A DNA stretch of 64,000 bases from Bugula neritina. Taxonomy: Eukaryota > Bryozoa > Gymnolaemata > Cheilostomatida > Bugulidae. Within the stretch, counting starts at the first letter, position 1. Every line of letters starts with the position of its first letter. Where the stretch lies: contig OZ037769.1 of assembly GCA_964035545.1 (NCBI GenBank), positions 11,105,133-11,169,132 of the forward strand, written 5' to 3'. The position numbers and the translations under genes were made by a program. The notes under the pieces are model-generated. The model was not told where the DNA came from, did not search any database, and worked only from the letters and a program-made list of their open reading frames with translations. This document shows, in pieces, positions 11,076-22,861 of this stretch.

Positions 11076-11820
11076 CTTTCTTTATAACTTGGTAAAGTCC
11101 AACACAAAATCCATGCATGCAAATCATTTATTACTCAGCCGCAAATCTGCCATTGGTTTTGTCTCTACATTCTTCCTGCAAGTGAAATACATTCCAGTTT
11201 AACACTAGAGATAGAGAAAATGCAATTATGTTTAAATTACTTTAAATTAGCATACACATTCACTCTGTACATACCATGCTGACAGCATTTCTCTGTGTTC
11301 AACTAGCTACAATGTATTTATTGCCTGTATTCAGAGATGAACTAATGAAACTTATTCTTTATAGTATCTGACTCTGGTATAAAAACTACAATACAAAGAT
11401 CCCCGGGCCCCCCCTATATATTTGAGCCTAGAATCTAAGCAACTTAATTTGATTTTTATTTTTAAAAATGACAAATTACTATACTATATATATATTGCTT
11501 AAACAACTTTTTTTAGCTCTTTAAAGTTTCGAGAGTTGCTACTGAAAGTTAAACAATCTATTTTTTGATATAATTTTGGTTAATTGAAATTCATTCAGTA
11601 TTCAGTTCAATCAGCTTATAGTTATTTTCAATTTAGATATTTTTATAGTAAAGCAACATTGCTTTCAAACATTTTATGTCTATCTATCACATTATATGAC
11701 AGTGTTACAAGATTTAACAATAAAATGATAAAATAACGCAATCTAAAGATAAATTAGTATATTTTTTTTACTGTCACAAGTTGATAAAATTCATTTGTTG
11801 TGGGTATATAATATTATGTC

Positions 11821-11822
<2 letters not shown>
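11076..11822. other. AT-rich spacer upstream of GPCR copy 3
   Basis: Contains the upstream region of copy 3 and unremarkable AT-rich sequence, apart from a short CCCCGGGCCCCCCC run near 11401. No gene is seen. Confidence 0.5.
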
Positions 11823-12190
<368 letters not shown>

Positions 12191-12485
12191 CTGTATACAC
12201 TGTATATAGGGTATATATACAGTATATTATATACAGCATATATACTGTATATATAGGCTACTGTTATATATACAGTATATTATATACAGCATATATACTG
12301 TATATTTAGGCTACTGTTATATATACAGTATATTATATACAGCATATATACTGTATATATATATAATCACACATCGGCCAACTTATGTGGCAGATATTTA
12401 AGCCCAACTTGTGTGGCGCTTTCACTATCATTATATATACCAACTCAAGTGGCGATATATATAAATATGTAATGCCACTCAGTGG
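12191..12485. repeat. TA-rich palindromic block plus inverted copy of the 18.6-20.2 kb satellite motif
   Basis: Three to four copies of a tactgttatatatacagta-like near-palindrome are followed by CCAACTTATGTGGCAGAT (near 12377) and CAACTTGTGTGGCG (near 12402). Read in reverse complement these match CTGCCACCTAAGTTGG and CGCCACACAAGTAGG at about 20130-20180, and the TACTGTTATATATACAGTA block also recurs there (20190-20209). The two regions thus form an inverted repeat about 7.7 kb apart, possibly the ends of one large mobile element. Confidence 0.55.
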
Positions 12486-15400
12486 TGATGAAATATAGAT
12501 AACGATATACAACAAAATATGAAAAGACAACTCCAAGAAAATCACTTGCATTCATAAATCACATGCTACTTGACAAATATCTGTCATTGAACACTACTGT
12601 TTAGTTAAAAACTTGGCATCAATGAAAATTTTGATTTTCTCTAATATCTATGGTATTTTTTGTATTAAAAAAATATGTGCTGTTTATTTAGCTATCATAT
12701 ACCTACAATAATTTGGGCAAAGTAAGATAAAACTAATTTCTGAACTAGTTATTTTCTAAAGTCTGTCTATTTCCATAAAATAATGTTTGGATAGATAGCA
12801 CCACTATATAGGGATTATTAAAAAAAGCCAGATATGCACTTATATTTACCGGATGCTAAATAATTTGCTTCAAGAACTTATTTTTGAAGTTTTACTAGCT
12901 ATCCCTTTCATTAAATCAACTGTATAGGTGCAGTATTTTGCAGATTTTTAAAAGTCTGCCTCAGTGATTCTTTGAACAATCCTAGATGACAATTTGACAG
13001 CACTATTTGTAATCAATCATCAAGGAACACCATTTCTTTAAACTAATTTTAAAAATATTAGCACATTTTCTGCTCTTTATCTTAATGCATCAAATGAGAA
13101 CAAAATCTCCTACTAATTTTTTTTCATTGCTGATATTATTTGAAGCACCGATGCACAATAAGCTGGTATGTTTTTAATGTTTATTTCAGATTAATTATAG
13201 TATTCTATTTGAATTTACATAACAAAGAGAATTTTAATATACAATAGCATTAAACTAATTTAAATACATTTTTCACAAACATATCTAAAAAGAGACTTTG
13301 AACTGTGATTCTTTGCTATAGTGCACAAACAACAGTCAGCTAGTACACCTTCTAGAAAGACTCTAGAAAGACTAACCCAACTTTTCAGTAATATATATTG
13401 AGTTAAAGCTGAATGTAAAGCTACTATATGCTCTTTTTTCTCAAACCCATATCATAGTTCTTTTTATTTTGAAATGCTTTACGGAGCACAAATAAGAGCA
13501 ACCCCTAACTATATATTTCACATGCAGTGGCTAATATTTAAAATAGTGCTTCTCAAAAAACCTAGAGCTATATATGCTAAAAGCACAATTTGAAAACCAT
13601 TTTTCTATCTTTTTATAAGCTATTGAAACTTTTTTTGGGCTAGAAAGCGTGTTGTTACTCTAAAAATTACTCTTTAATTGCAATAGCTTTCAATGAAATA
13701 TATTAGCAAGCTTCTGAATATGCCTTGAATTTTTTTTAATTTTCAACTGTAATTTTTATAGATTTAATGTTAACAAGTGGTACATAATATACAAGCTTTT
13801 TCAAAACTCACTCCCAACTCTTAGCAATTAGGCATTTTGCTTGCATGAACAGACGTTTCAGAACTTGCTTTTGTTGCTGTTTTTATGTACTTTTTATTTA
13901 ATTTTACAGGACATAATGGGGCTTATTTGTCAAACTATATAAGTCATCACTGGTAAACTACATTTTCTTGCTGGCTTTACCTAGCATAAATATTATATTG
14001 ACAATTTAAATATTGGCACTTAACAATTTGTAAGCTAGTATAGCAGTTTATTCACAATCTTACAATATAGGCAGCTGGTTTATCTTTCTTTTTTGTCCTG
14101 ATTCTATAGAGACAAATTAACATAATATCTATATGACAAGGACCAGATTTGATCCTAATTTTTTTGTTTGAGGATCAGTATACTACTATCACTATGCTAT
14201 AGCCTTGTAAACTGAGGCAAGTAGATAACTTTCCTTCTACAATGTTTAAGACATCTTCCATTGAAATACAGAAAGTTAATGCATGCTTTATAAACATCAG
14301 CAAGACTTTTCTAGTATTTTAGTAATACTTATATTATTAAACTTTTCTTGCAATTGTTTTCCGACAACTATTGTGCGTAACACAATGCTAATTTAAATCT
14401 TAATTAAACAACTTAGCTATGTAATTACAGGTTATTAACTAAAGCTTGCCAATTTTCACAAAAGCTAGACTTCAGAATAAGCAATTTTGGCTTGCTTTGT
14501 TGATAGCCTACCGTGACAGAGAGCAATCCAGTAAGTTGGGTATTGGGTAAATGTTTCAATTTGTTTTAAGTTTCATAAAAAGCTCTTTCAGTAGCTCTTT
14601 TCATAAATTGATAGAAAACAATATTGCGGATTATTGGAGTAGAGATACAAACTGAACAACAATCATTAAACGTGTTTTTTCATTGAGCAAATTTTAAAAT
14701 TGGTTTATCTTGTAAAAACAAAATATAACTGGTAGTTATCAAAATGCAATTTAAATATTATGTTTGCAAGCCAGAGTATGACAAGTAGGGCAACCCTGAC
14801 TATTAACAGGTTACAATTGCTAGATGGCGAGAATGAAGTTCTTCATTTCTAAAGCCTTGGCCCTAAAGTAAATAGAGCAGCCTACAGATTAGTAACTTTA
14901 GTTGTTGACTGACTAAACAATAATTAAGTAACTGAATAAATAAAAATTATCCAGTCATATTTCAATGGGCTAACTTTTGCAATGGAACAAGCACTGCTAC
15001 ACTGGAGGAAAACTTCAAGTGAAACCATTAACATCAATATAGCAGTTGTTTTTCACCACTAAAATAATAAGTTCAACTAAAAAAGCTTCTTTGATATAAA
15101 ATACAGAATCATACAACTTTCCATGGCTTATTCAATACTTTAGCAATGATCAATTTTACAAAAACTGGCTTGCTCTATGTTTCCTTATACAGCTACAGCT
15201 GAACGGTAACAGTGAACAGTTTTACAAAATGCAATTTATCATCTTTGAAAAGATTTCTTGCTGGTATGCAGTTCCAGCAGATTGAAGAGATTTGGTCAAA
15301 GTTTATATTAGTTCAGTATATTGAATACTGGGGGATTGTCAGAAAACTTACTACTAACTTAACTTCCTATGTTGTACTTATTGTTCCCCTTTTGTGTATC

Positions 15401-18323
15401 TCAAGGTTGGAGCCTACTATTAACCCTTTCATGAAACTCATTACTTCTAAAATTACATAATTTGTCAGATGTTGGGGTTTTCTACAAACTTTTAGTAGAT
15501 AATTAAGTTGCTTAACCCTGTTGGTTTCAGGCTAAGAGAGGCAATAGTAGAAAAGTTGTGTTGGACATTCTGATTTTACTGTCAAATCACAAACTTACTT
15601 TAGGTGTTTATACACATGAAATATTCAAGCATTTGATGAGATTTGGTGGTCAAAAACTTAAACTACTTTTGCTGATACAGAATATTTTGTTTTTTGAGTT
15701 TTTAGTGCAACAGGTTAGCTAGTTGCTTATTACTGCATGCCTTATAATCACTAGTATTGGCTAATTCTAAACTAAATGGTCGTGTCTTCAAAATATGAAA
15801 AAAAAGTTTAAGCAACTGCAATGAAGATACTGGTAGACGAATTAAAGACGTCCACCCCTTGTTTCAAGTTACCATAATTCCTGGCCTAATGTACCATGAT
15901 GTGACTTTATCGTTAAATGTTAATTCTTAAATTCTCATGTTGGCTGCAATTTAGTTAGGATAAGAGCAAATTCACAGTTTAGCTATCATAATAATTACCA
16001 AATAGCTACAATGTTAGTATTCATGTCTAATTTTTAGTTAAATTATTTTATTTGAAAGTGTTTTAGCCGTTAGTATTAAGCATTCTGCAGTCAGGTAGCG
16101 TATTTGCTATTTTACTCAGTTTTTTCCAGAGTTTCTAATAATTTCGAGCACATGCAACAAAATATTCTCAGCAAAATGTTTGCCTATTATACGAATGCAG
16201 CTATACATAATATTTATAAAAAATATTTATTTCCCAATGATTTTAAATAACTGCATCCAGTAGGGAGTTGTATAAGTATACTAAGTAAAAAATATTGATT
16301 GGCATCTTTTGGAATTACACTGAATTGTTAGTCTTAGATACGAAGAACCAGTGTAGCATTGGTGCTACATGCCTTTTTTAAACCCTAAAACTAGTCGCTG
16401 CTTTGAAAATTTCTCAAGTAAAATAATGCAGTTGGAAATATATTGTTCAAGCAATGGGTGACTATCAAAATCTAAACTTCATGCTAGTCATATAATTTGA
16501 CTAGTATACCCAACAAAAGTAGAGTAAGGCATGTATAGCAAAGTTTTCAACTTCAATTTTTACCAACTTTGATCATCATTTCTTGTGATTTCCATTAGAT
16601 ATATTGTGAATAAAGCTTGATGTATTATATCTGCTACAGGGTTTAATATTTAGTAACACAAGCAAGCTGCAAGCATTTCATAATATTGTCTCCTATTTTA
16701 AAGTTTATGTTGTAGTGACAGAAGACTGAAAGTTCAGCTATTATACTCAGTCAGTTGAAAAAGGTTTCTCACAATTACTATAAACTCTTGTACTGAAACA
16801 ACACTAAACCCAGAAAAATTGAACAGCCTAAAGATTTTGCTTTATTGTACAGTATTTGAGGGTAAAATTTTTCAAAATATTTGCTGCACTGCAGAATTTA
16901 TAAATAGGAGAGTGCTTTTGAAGTTACAGTCAAATAGGCTAATTCTAGGATCTTTGTATGAAGTTCAAACTAAAGTACCCCTCTTGGCAGCTATTTTTTA
17001 AGAAATTTAAAACCCCTAAGTTTCCTCATTAAAAATTATTATGAAGATCAAAAGAAACTCAACCCAAAACCAGCTATTACCCTTTGTATAATTATAGAGA
17101 TGTGTTCTGCCTTTGGGCCTTAGTAGAAGTAGTTTGCAAGAACAGATAATTTTCTCTGTTACTAGCAGTATATAAATGGGAGATGTTGTCAAACTTGCGA
17201 TTCTACCACTGGAAAGTTACAGTTCAGCTAGGTGATGCTTGCTGAGAAACCGCAGTACTTTTAAATACTATAACTAAATACTATATTGTTAGAAAAATGC
17301 TTGTTTCTACCAAAAACAATAATAAAAAGTTGAGCAGAAAGTTGGAGAGAACAAAAGGTATGTATCTTCTTAGGTAGAATGCTATTTAATATTAATGCAG
17401 TTTCAACTGTTATTAATGGACAGTCAATTTTATGAGAACATGGAAAATTAATTTTCTTCATGTAAAAACGTAGCCTACTAAAAACATGAACGTCTATTTA
17501 AAATAATTTTATCATCAAACTGCATAATTTAATTATAGTTTTAGTATCAAACATTTGAATTTCAGTTTTAATTTTGACAATAGGAGAAATAAAGCTATTG
17601 GATAATGAAAGTGACAATGAAGGTATAGAGAAATTATACATGAGGAGAAATCTTCAGGTGTATATCATCAAGCAATACAGACACTGTGTAGCAGTTGTGT
17701 TCTGGGGTTCTATAAACTCAGACAGTGTATGTAAATGTTTTATATAGTACTGCAAATGATGCCGAAAAGATATTTATATCAGCTGCTTAAAAATTAGGCT
17801 GCTTCAAATTCAGACCCGCATACTTCTATAATAGCTTCAAAATATAGATGCTAATATTACAACATACTGCTTAATTTTATATTGCTTTAAAGTGAATTCA
17901 TTTCTATTACTTAAAAAAAGTAGATGTAAGTAAATAGATAGTATACCTAAGCATATTATGCTCTGCAATTAATCTTTTGTAGTTGTGAGTTTACCATAAA
18001 CTATTATTAAGTTTTTACTTGTTTTCAGCAAACAATGAGTGGTGGAAATAAAATGTGAGTATCTGTTACGAAAAGCCTACCTTGGCTTTTCATCTCAGAC
18101 ATTTGTGGTATAATTTAGACAACATTGCATAATAGATCTAAAGAGTTTAAAAGTGTAAAAATATTATGTATAAAAAGAGTCAATGGTGGTTTTATATTGT
18201 ATGAATTGTTAAAATAATTTTAATTTAAAAGTAATAAGTTTAAATAAAATTGAGGACTCAGGACTTTTATTAGTGAAATGTTTGATAAGGAACTTTCATG
18301 ATTTGAATTAATGTATCATTATA
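12486..18323. other. Gene-poor AT-rich region
   Basis: Nearly 6 kb with stops in all frames apart from chance frames under 90 codons. No repeats with clear period and no RNA gene recognised. A small exon-like piece at 17585-17622 (AG before, GT after; Glu/Asp-rich) may belong with the relic at 18324-18459, but the support is weak. Confidence 0.5.
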
Positions 18324-18459
18324 GCAAGGTGGCCAATTGAGGAGTAGCAAGCTTTTAAAAAGCTCTTTACTGGGAAAATATTTCCATTAAAGAGCAGCTT
18401 GATGAGCTTGTGAAATGCATTCCCACAAGGACCAAGCAGCAAATACGGGAAAAAATGTA
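18324..18459 (+). pseudogene. Degenerate SANT/Myb-like domain relic
   Basis: After an AG-type acceptor, the frames read RWPIEE, a stop, QAFKKLFTGKI, then after a one-base shift LDELVKCIPTRTKQQIREK. The Trp-x3-Glu start, Phe-Lys-Lys-x-Phe middle and closing Pro-x-Arg-Thr with basic helix resemble SANT/Myb-like domains common in invertebrate zinc-finger and transposon-linked proteins. An internal stop and a frame change show that it no longer encodes a full domain. The match is by eye and could be coincidental. Confidence 0.3.
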
Positions 18460-18646
18460 AAATTATGCTATCGGAGAAAGCAGAAGTATCTCAACTAGTT
18501 GCTTATGTTTTCAGTATCTTTTGTTGTAACTAGTTTTTGAAGTAGCATTTTAGCACCTTATGAAATTGTCAATTTTTCCTATGATAATTTGAGTTGACCA
18601 ATAAAACTGTTCTTGTTTGGCTTGACTCTGCATATGATATTGTATA

Positions 18647-20225
18647 CACCACCTAAGTTTATGGAACCACATAAGTGGGTATTATGTGCACAAATGCCAC
18701 ACAAGTTGGGTACTATTTAAATAAAGTGCTTAGACAATTTTTAATAAATCATTTTTAATAAGAATATTTAGAATAAATAATGTTGTTTAGCTACTATCAA
18801 TGTATTTACTTACTAATTATACTGGTTTTATTCAGAAATGGCTGGATATCACAGTAGTGTTAACTTAGGTGGTGCTATAAACACCACCTAAGTTTATGCA
18901 GCCACATAAGTGGGTATTATGTGCACAAGTGCCACACAAGTTGGGTACTATTTAAATAAAGTGCTTAGACAATTTTAAATAAATCATTTTTAATAAGAAT
19001 ATTTAGAATAAATAATGTTGTTTAGCTACTATCAATGTATTTACCTACTAATTATACTGGTTTTATTCAGAGATGGCTGGATATCACAGTAGTATTAACT
19101 TAGGTGGCGCTATAAACACCACCTAAGTTTATGCAGCCACATAAGTGGGTACTATGTGCACAAGTGCCACACAAGTTGGGTACTATTTAAATAAAATGTT
19201 TAGACTATCTTTAATAAATCGTTTTAATAAGAATATTTAGAATAAATAGTGTTGTTTAGCTACTATCAATGTATTTACCTATTAATTATACTGGTTTTAT
19301 TCAGAAATGGCTGGATATTACAGTAGTGTAAACTTAGGTGGTGCTATAAACACCACCTACGTTTATGCAGCCACATAAGTGGGTATTATGTGCACAAGTG
19401 CCACACAAGTTCGGTACTATCTAAATAAAGTGCTTTGATTATTTTTAATAAATCATTTTTTACGATAATTTTTTTAAATAAATAATGTTACTGTTTACCT
19501 ACTGATAATGTATTTACCAACTTTTTATACTAGTTTTATTCGGAAACAGTTGGATATCACAGTAGTGTAAACTTAGGTAGTGCTATAAACGCCACCTAAG
19601 TTTGTCGAACCACATGAGTGGGTATTATGTGCACAAATGCAACTCAAGTTTGACTAAATTGCTTATTTTAGTTTTAGCTAATACGGATAATGTATTTGCT
19701 GTCTTTTCATACTAGTTCTATCGAGAAACTGCAAGGTACCACAACTACATGAAGAAAAAAATGTTGAATTTTTGCATGAAAGTCATATACGAACGCTTAA
19801 AAGTAGTGAATAAGGCATTATTACTTCAACAATAACATAATTTGTCAAAAATAATGTACAAGCAAATTATCAAAACCATAACCAACTTGAGTGGCAGTTT
19901 GCAATGTGGGAGGATAACTTCCAAATCTAATGTAGACTAACATAGGTGGTGCTGCCACCCAAGTGAGTTGGTTATTAGAAACAAGAAAAGAGGGGGATAA
20001 CTTCTCATATCAAATATAGACCCACTTGTGTAAAGCATGCTTAAAACATGTTTTACACACTTTGAGACCAATTTAGAATATTTCTGAGAAAATTTACTTA
20101 GGTGGTGGTATAAGCACCACCTAGGTTTATGACGCCACACAAGTAGGTACTATATAGACATCTGCCACCTAAGTTGGGTACTATCTGACTACTGTTATAT
20201 ATACAGTATATGGTGCATACATACT
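18647..20225. repeat. Tandem satellite, ~235-bp unit with 13-bp perfect palindrome, degenerate at its right end
   Basis: CACCACCTAAGTTTATG recurs at 18647, 18882, 19117 and about 19351, with a diverged copy near 19590, giving periods of 235, 235, 234 and 239 bp. At each unit junction AACTTAGGTGGTG and CACCACCTAAGTT flank a 7-nt loop (for example 862-874 and 882-894 after 18000), a perfect cruciform-capable palindrome. Within units, CCAC-NN-AAGT occurs several times (CCACATAAGTGGGTA, CCACACAAGTTGGGTA). From 19680 to 20225 the array decays into scattered CCAC-NN-AAGT motifs in both orientations. No coding potential. Confidence 0.85.
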
Positions 20226-21020
20226 GTATATATAAAACTATTTTACAAAGTCAATACAATAGATGAAGACAAACCTGATAGGTACAGAAATTTTTTCACC
20301 GTTCATCAGAGTACAGTTTTTCTATCTCACTCTGGTCACTCTCTGTCAGCATTTGGAAGCAAGTTTTGAGCATGCTAAAATTCATAACTCTCATTAAATC
20401 AATGATGATGCATTTCTGTTTAATTAATTTTCTATTTATAACTTTTAAAGGAAGCATCTCACGTACTGTAATATGTCAATGGATATATAATAATTAAGGC
20501 CCATGACATATAAATTGATAATATCTTGAGCATAATATACTTGTGTACTCTGCCACTTCTAAATTGACTTTATACTGTAATCAGTTTATTACTAATATGG
20601 ACATCATTTTCTACAGTGGGTTTTAGGTGCCAAAACCTTTTCTTATTTACAGTAATAACCTGTAACTGCTACAGTTAATTAATAATTGAAAAGTCACTGC
20701 AAGACTTTGCAATGCTTCAAGTTAATAATTTACTTTTGCTATCTATATTAAAAAGTTGTTTTCTTACTATACTTATGTTTTCAAAAGCACAATTTCTTCA
20801 CAGCTTATAGGCTTATACAAGTTTAAAAAAAGTATATTGATGTTTTCATAAATATATGCATGCATAGATTATAAAAGATTCTCACACCATTAGGTAAATA
20901 TAATGTGGTAGTTAACTGTTAAAACGTGGTTATTTTATAACCTTGTGAATTTTAACTTAATGTATCACTAAGCCATATTGCAGTAGAGGAAAACAAACCT
21001 GCTAATACTGCAGAATATAC

Positions 21021-21230
21021 CTACATCCTGTTTGACATGGCAGTCTCTCTGCTCTCTTCCGGTCCCTGATTATGAGCATCTGGCTGTAAGATTATAGTAC
21101 AGGCAGTGGTCAGAGTGTGGGGGTCCTCAAGGACGTGCTGTACCTCTGCTATGTTCTTGGAGAGGAGTTCCTTAAACTTATAGACAAACCCTTCTCCCCC
21201 ATAATATTTTATGACATAGCGTATGAACAA
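21021..21230 (-). CDS. Unrecognised open frame, possible coding relic
   Basis: A 69-codon frame with balanced, protein-like composition (VYKFKELLSKNIAEVQHVLE in the middle) and higher GC than its surroundings, which stands out in this AT-rich spacer. There is no good in-frame ATG at its start and no credible splice acceptor between the upstream stop and the conserved-looking part. A possible donor (AT|GTAGGT) lies at its end. I do not recognise the family. It could be a relic of a transposed or duplicated exon. Confidence 0.25.
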   Translation of the reverse strand: MFIRYVIKYYGGEGFVYKFKELLSKNIAEVQHVLEDPHTLTTACTIILQPDAHNQGPEESRETAMSNRM

Positions 21231-21312
21231 TTACTTATTGAATGGTGACTAATTGATAAAAAGCAGTGATCTGAAGCTCCATGTTGAAAGTCAAAGCAAA
21301 TTAGTTACTGAT

Positions 21313-21394
21313 ACCTGTTTAACTGCATTACTTACCTGTTTACCTTACTCACCTGTTTACCTGACTCACCTGTTTGCCAGACTTACCTGTTTGA
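21313..21394. repeat. Minisatellite, ~17-bp unit starting ACCTGTTT
   Basis: Five tandem units (one of 21 bp, three of 17 bp, one partial), such as ACCTGTTTACCTGACTC. Confidence 0.8.
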
Positions 21395-22861
21395 TTTTTC
21401 AGGTTTAGGCCCGTTATTTATTCATGTTTTATTTTCGTGTAGAACTTAAAAAGTTTGAAGACTTCCTAAAAGACTTTATTTATGCAGTTTTAAAATATTC
21501 ATATATTATATTTTAGCTATCATCTAGGGTTGTACGCTCTAGCATTGCTGCTCTATAATACACTTTTTGCATCGAATTAATTTGAGATTTTTGATGACGT
21601 TTCTATAGTCTGCTCCGAAGTTTGCAATGTTGTAAAGCTAATGGGAATTATTGCTGACTAATCTTAGCCGCTGCAACACACATGAAGTTGAACCACTGAG
21701 CTGGCTCAAAAGTTTGATTTTTAAGCATTTGTGTTCTATTTTGAAAATTGACAATTGATCCAATATTCAATCTTTTGTTTTCTAGTTTAGTTTATTTTAT
21801 TAATAATTGAAATTGCAGCTCTAGATAAAAAGACAATATCAAAAACAATGCTATTGATAGTATAAGAGGGTACTTCGCTGTTTTCCCCAGTATTTCATTT
21901 TATAAGACTTATAGAAAACTTAAGCCCCCCCCCTCTCCCCCTGGCATTTGGTTGCTGAAATTAGTGTATAGTCAATTTTTAAGATTCTCTGTATTCTGTA
22001 AATAAAGCTAGTTTTCTTTCACAGGTTGTCTAATTACATCAATTAAATAATTACAAAATGTGCTCAATTGATTTATGCAATTATTAGTTTAAGTACCAAA
22101 GAAGGATTTTGATTTTAGCCGAGAGTTGAGTTGGTAGCCTTCAACTAACGGCCTTGACATTTTTACGCAACAAATTTTCAAAAGAGGAGTTGTCACTTTA
22201 CTTCAAAAGCAAATTTAATATGGTAAATAGATTTAGTTATTTTTAAAGTGTAGACATATTTTAAAATAAATTGAAATAATTTTTTGTACACTTATTTCAA
22301 CTGCTGGTGTGTGAAGCATTTTATATGATATTTAAACTGATTATTTGAAAATAGATTGACAATTTGTCTATATTATTGTGAATATCGTTTCATCACACCT
22401 TTCATATCAATTGATATTACTATTTCAGAGCACAAGACAAGAATGTGGTATCGACAATTGTAAATATTTATATGAGCGATAAGTTTGATTATAAAAATAT
22501 GTAATATAATTTTGCTCTAAATAATTACATCCGTTGTACATTCATTTAACTATCCGGCACATCCCGTGACTTTGGGCCTTCAGTATGACTATATGATGCA
22601 GTATATATAACAGGTTTCTTGAAATATAAACATCTGTAATAAGTTAAAAAGAATATAAGAATAGTTAAATTCCTCATTCATAGCCTACTGGCACATGCCA
22701 TGATGATGGGACATGTTTGACTACCACCACCCAAAACATTCAACGGTACAGGTTATAAGGAACTATTAGAATATATATACAGAGACTAGTTGGTGTCATT
22801 AGGTATGAGAACCAGGATCTTTCACTTGTTACTTAAATAGAGAGAAGACAACTCTCTGATT

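Larger units (their letters stand above)
20226..22861. other. Spacer downstream of the nicotinic receptor gene
   Basis: AT-rich. It holds one unexplained open frame (21021-21230), a 17-bp minisatellite (21313-21394), and a C-rich patch near 21925-21940. The 3' UTR of the receptor gene should start just left of 22862; no clear poly(A) signal was pinned down. Confidence 0.5.

Noticed and set aside
15212..15460. 82-codon plus-strand frame in the gene-poor region
   Set aside because: Isolated, low-information sequence; no homologous feature or splice sites supporting a gene.
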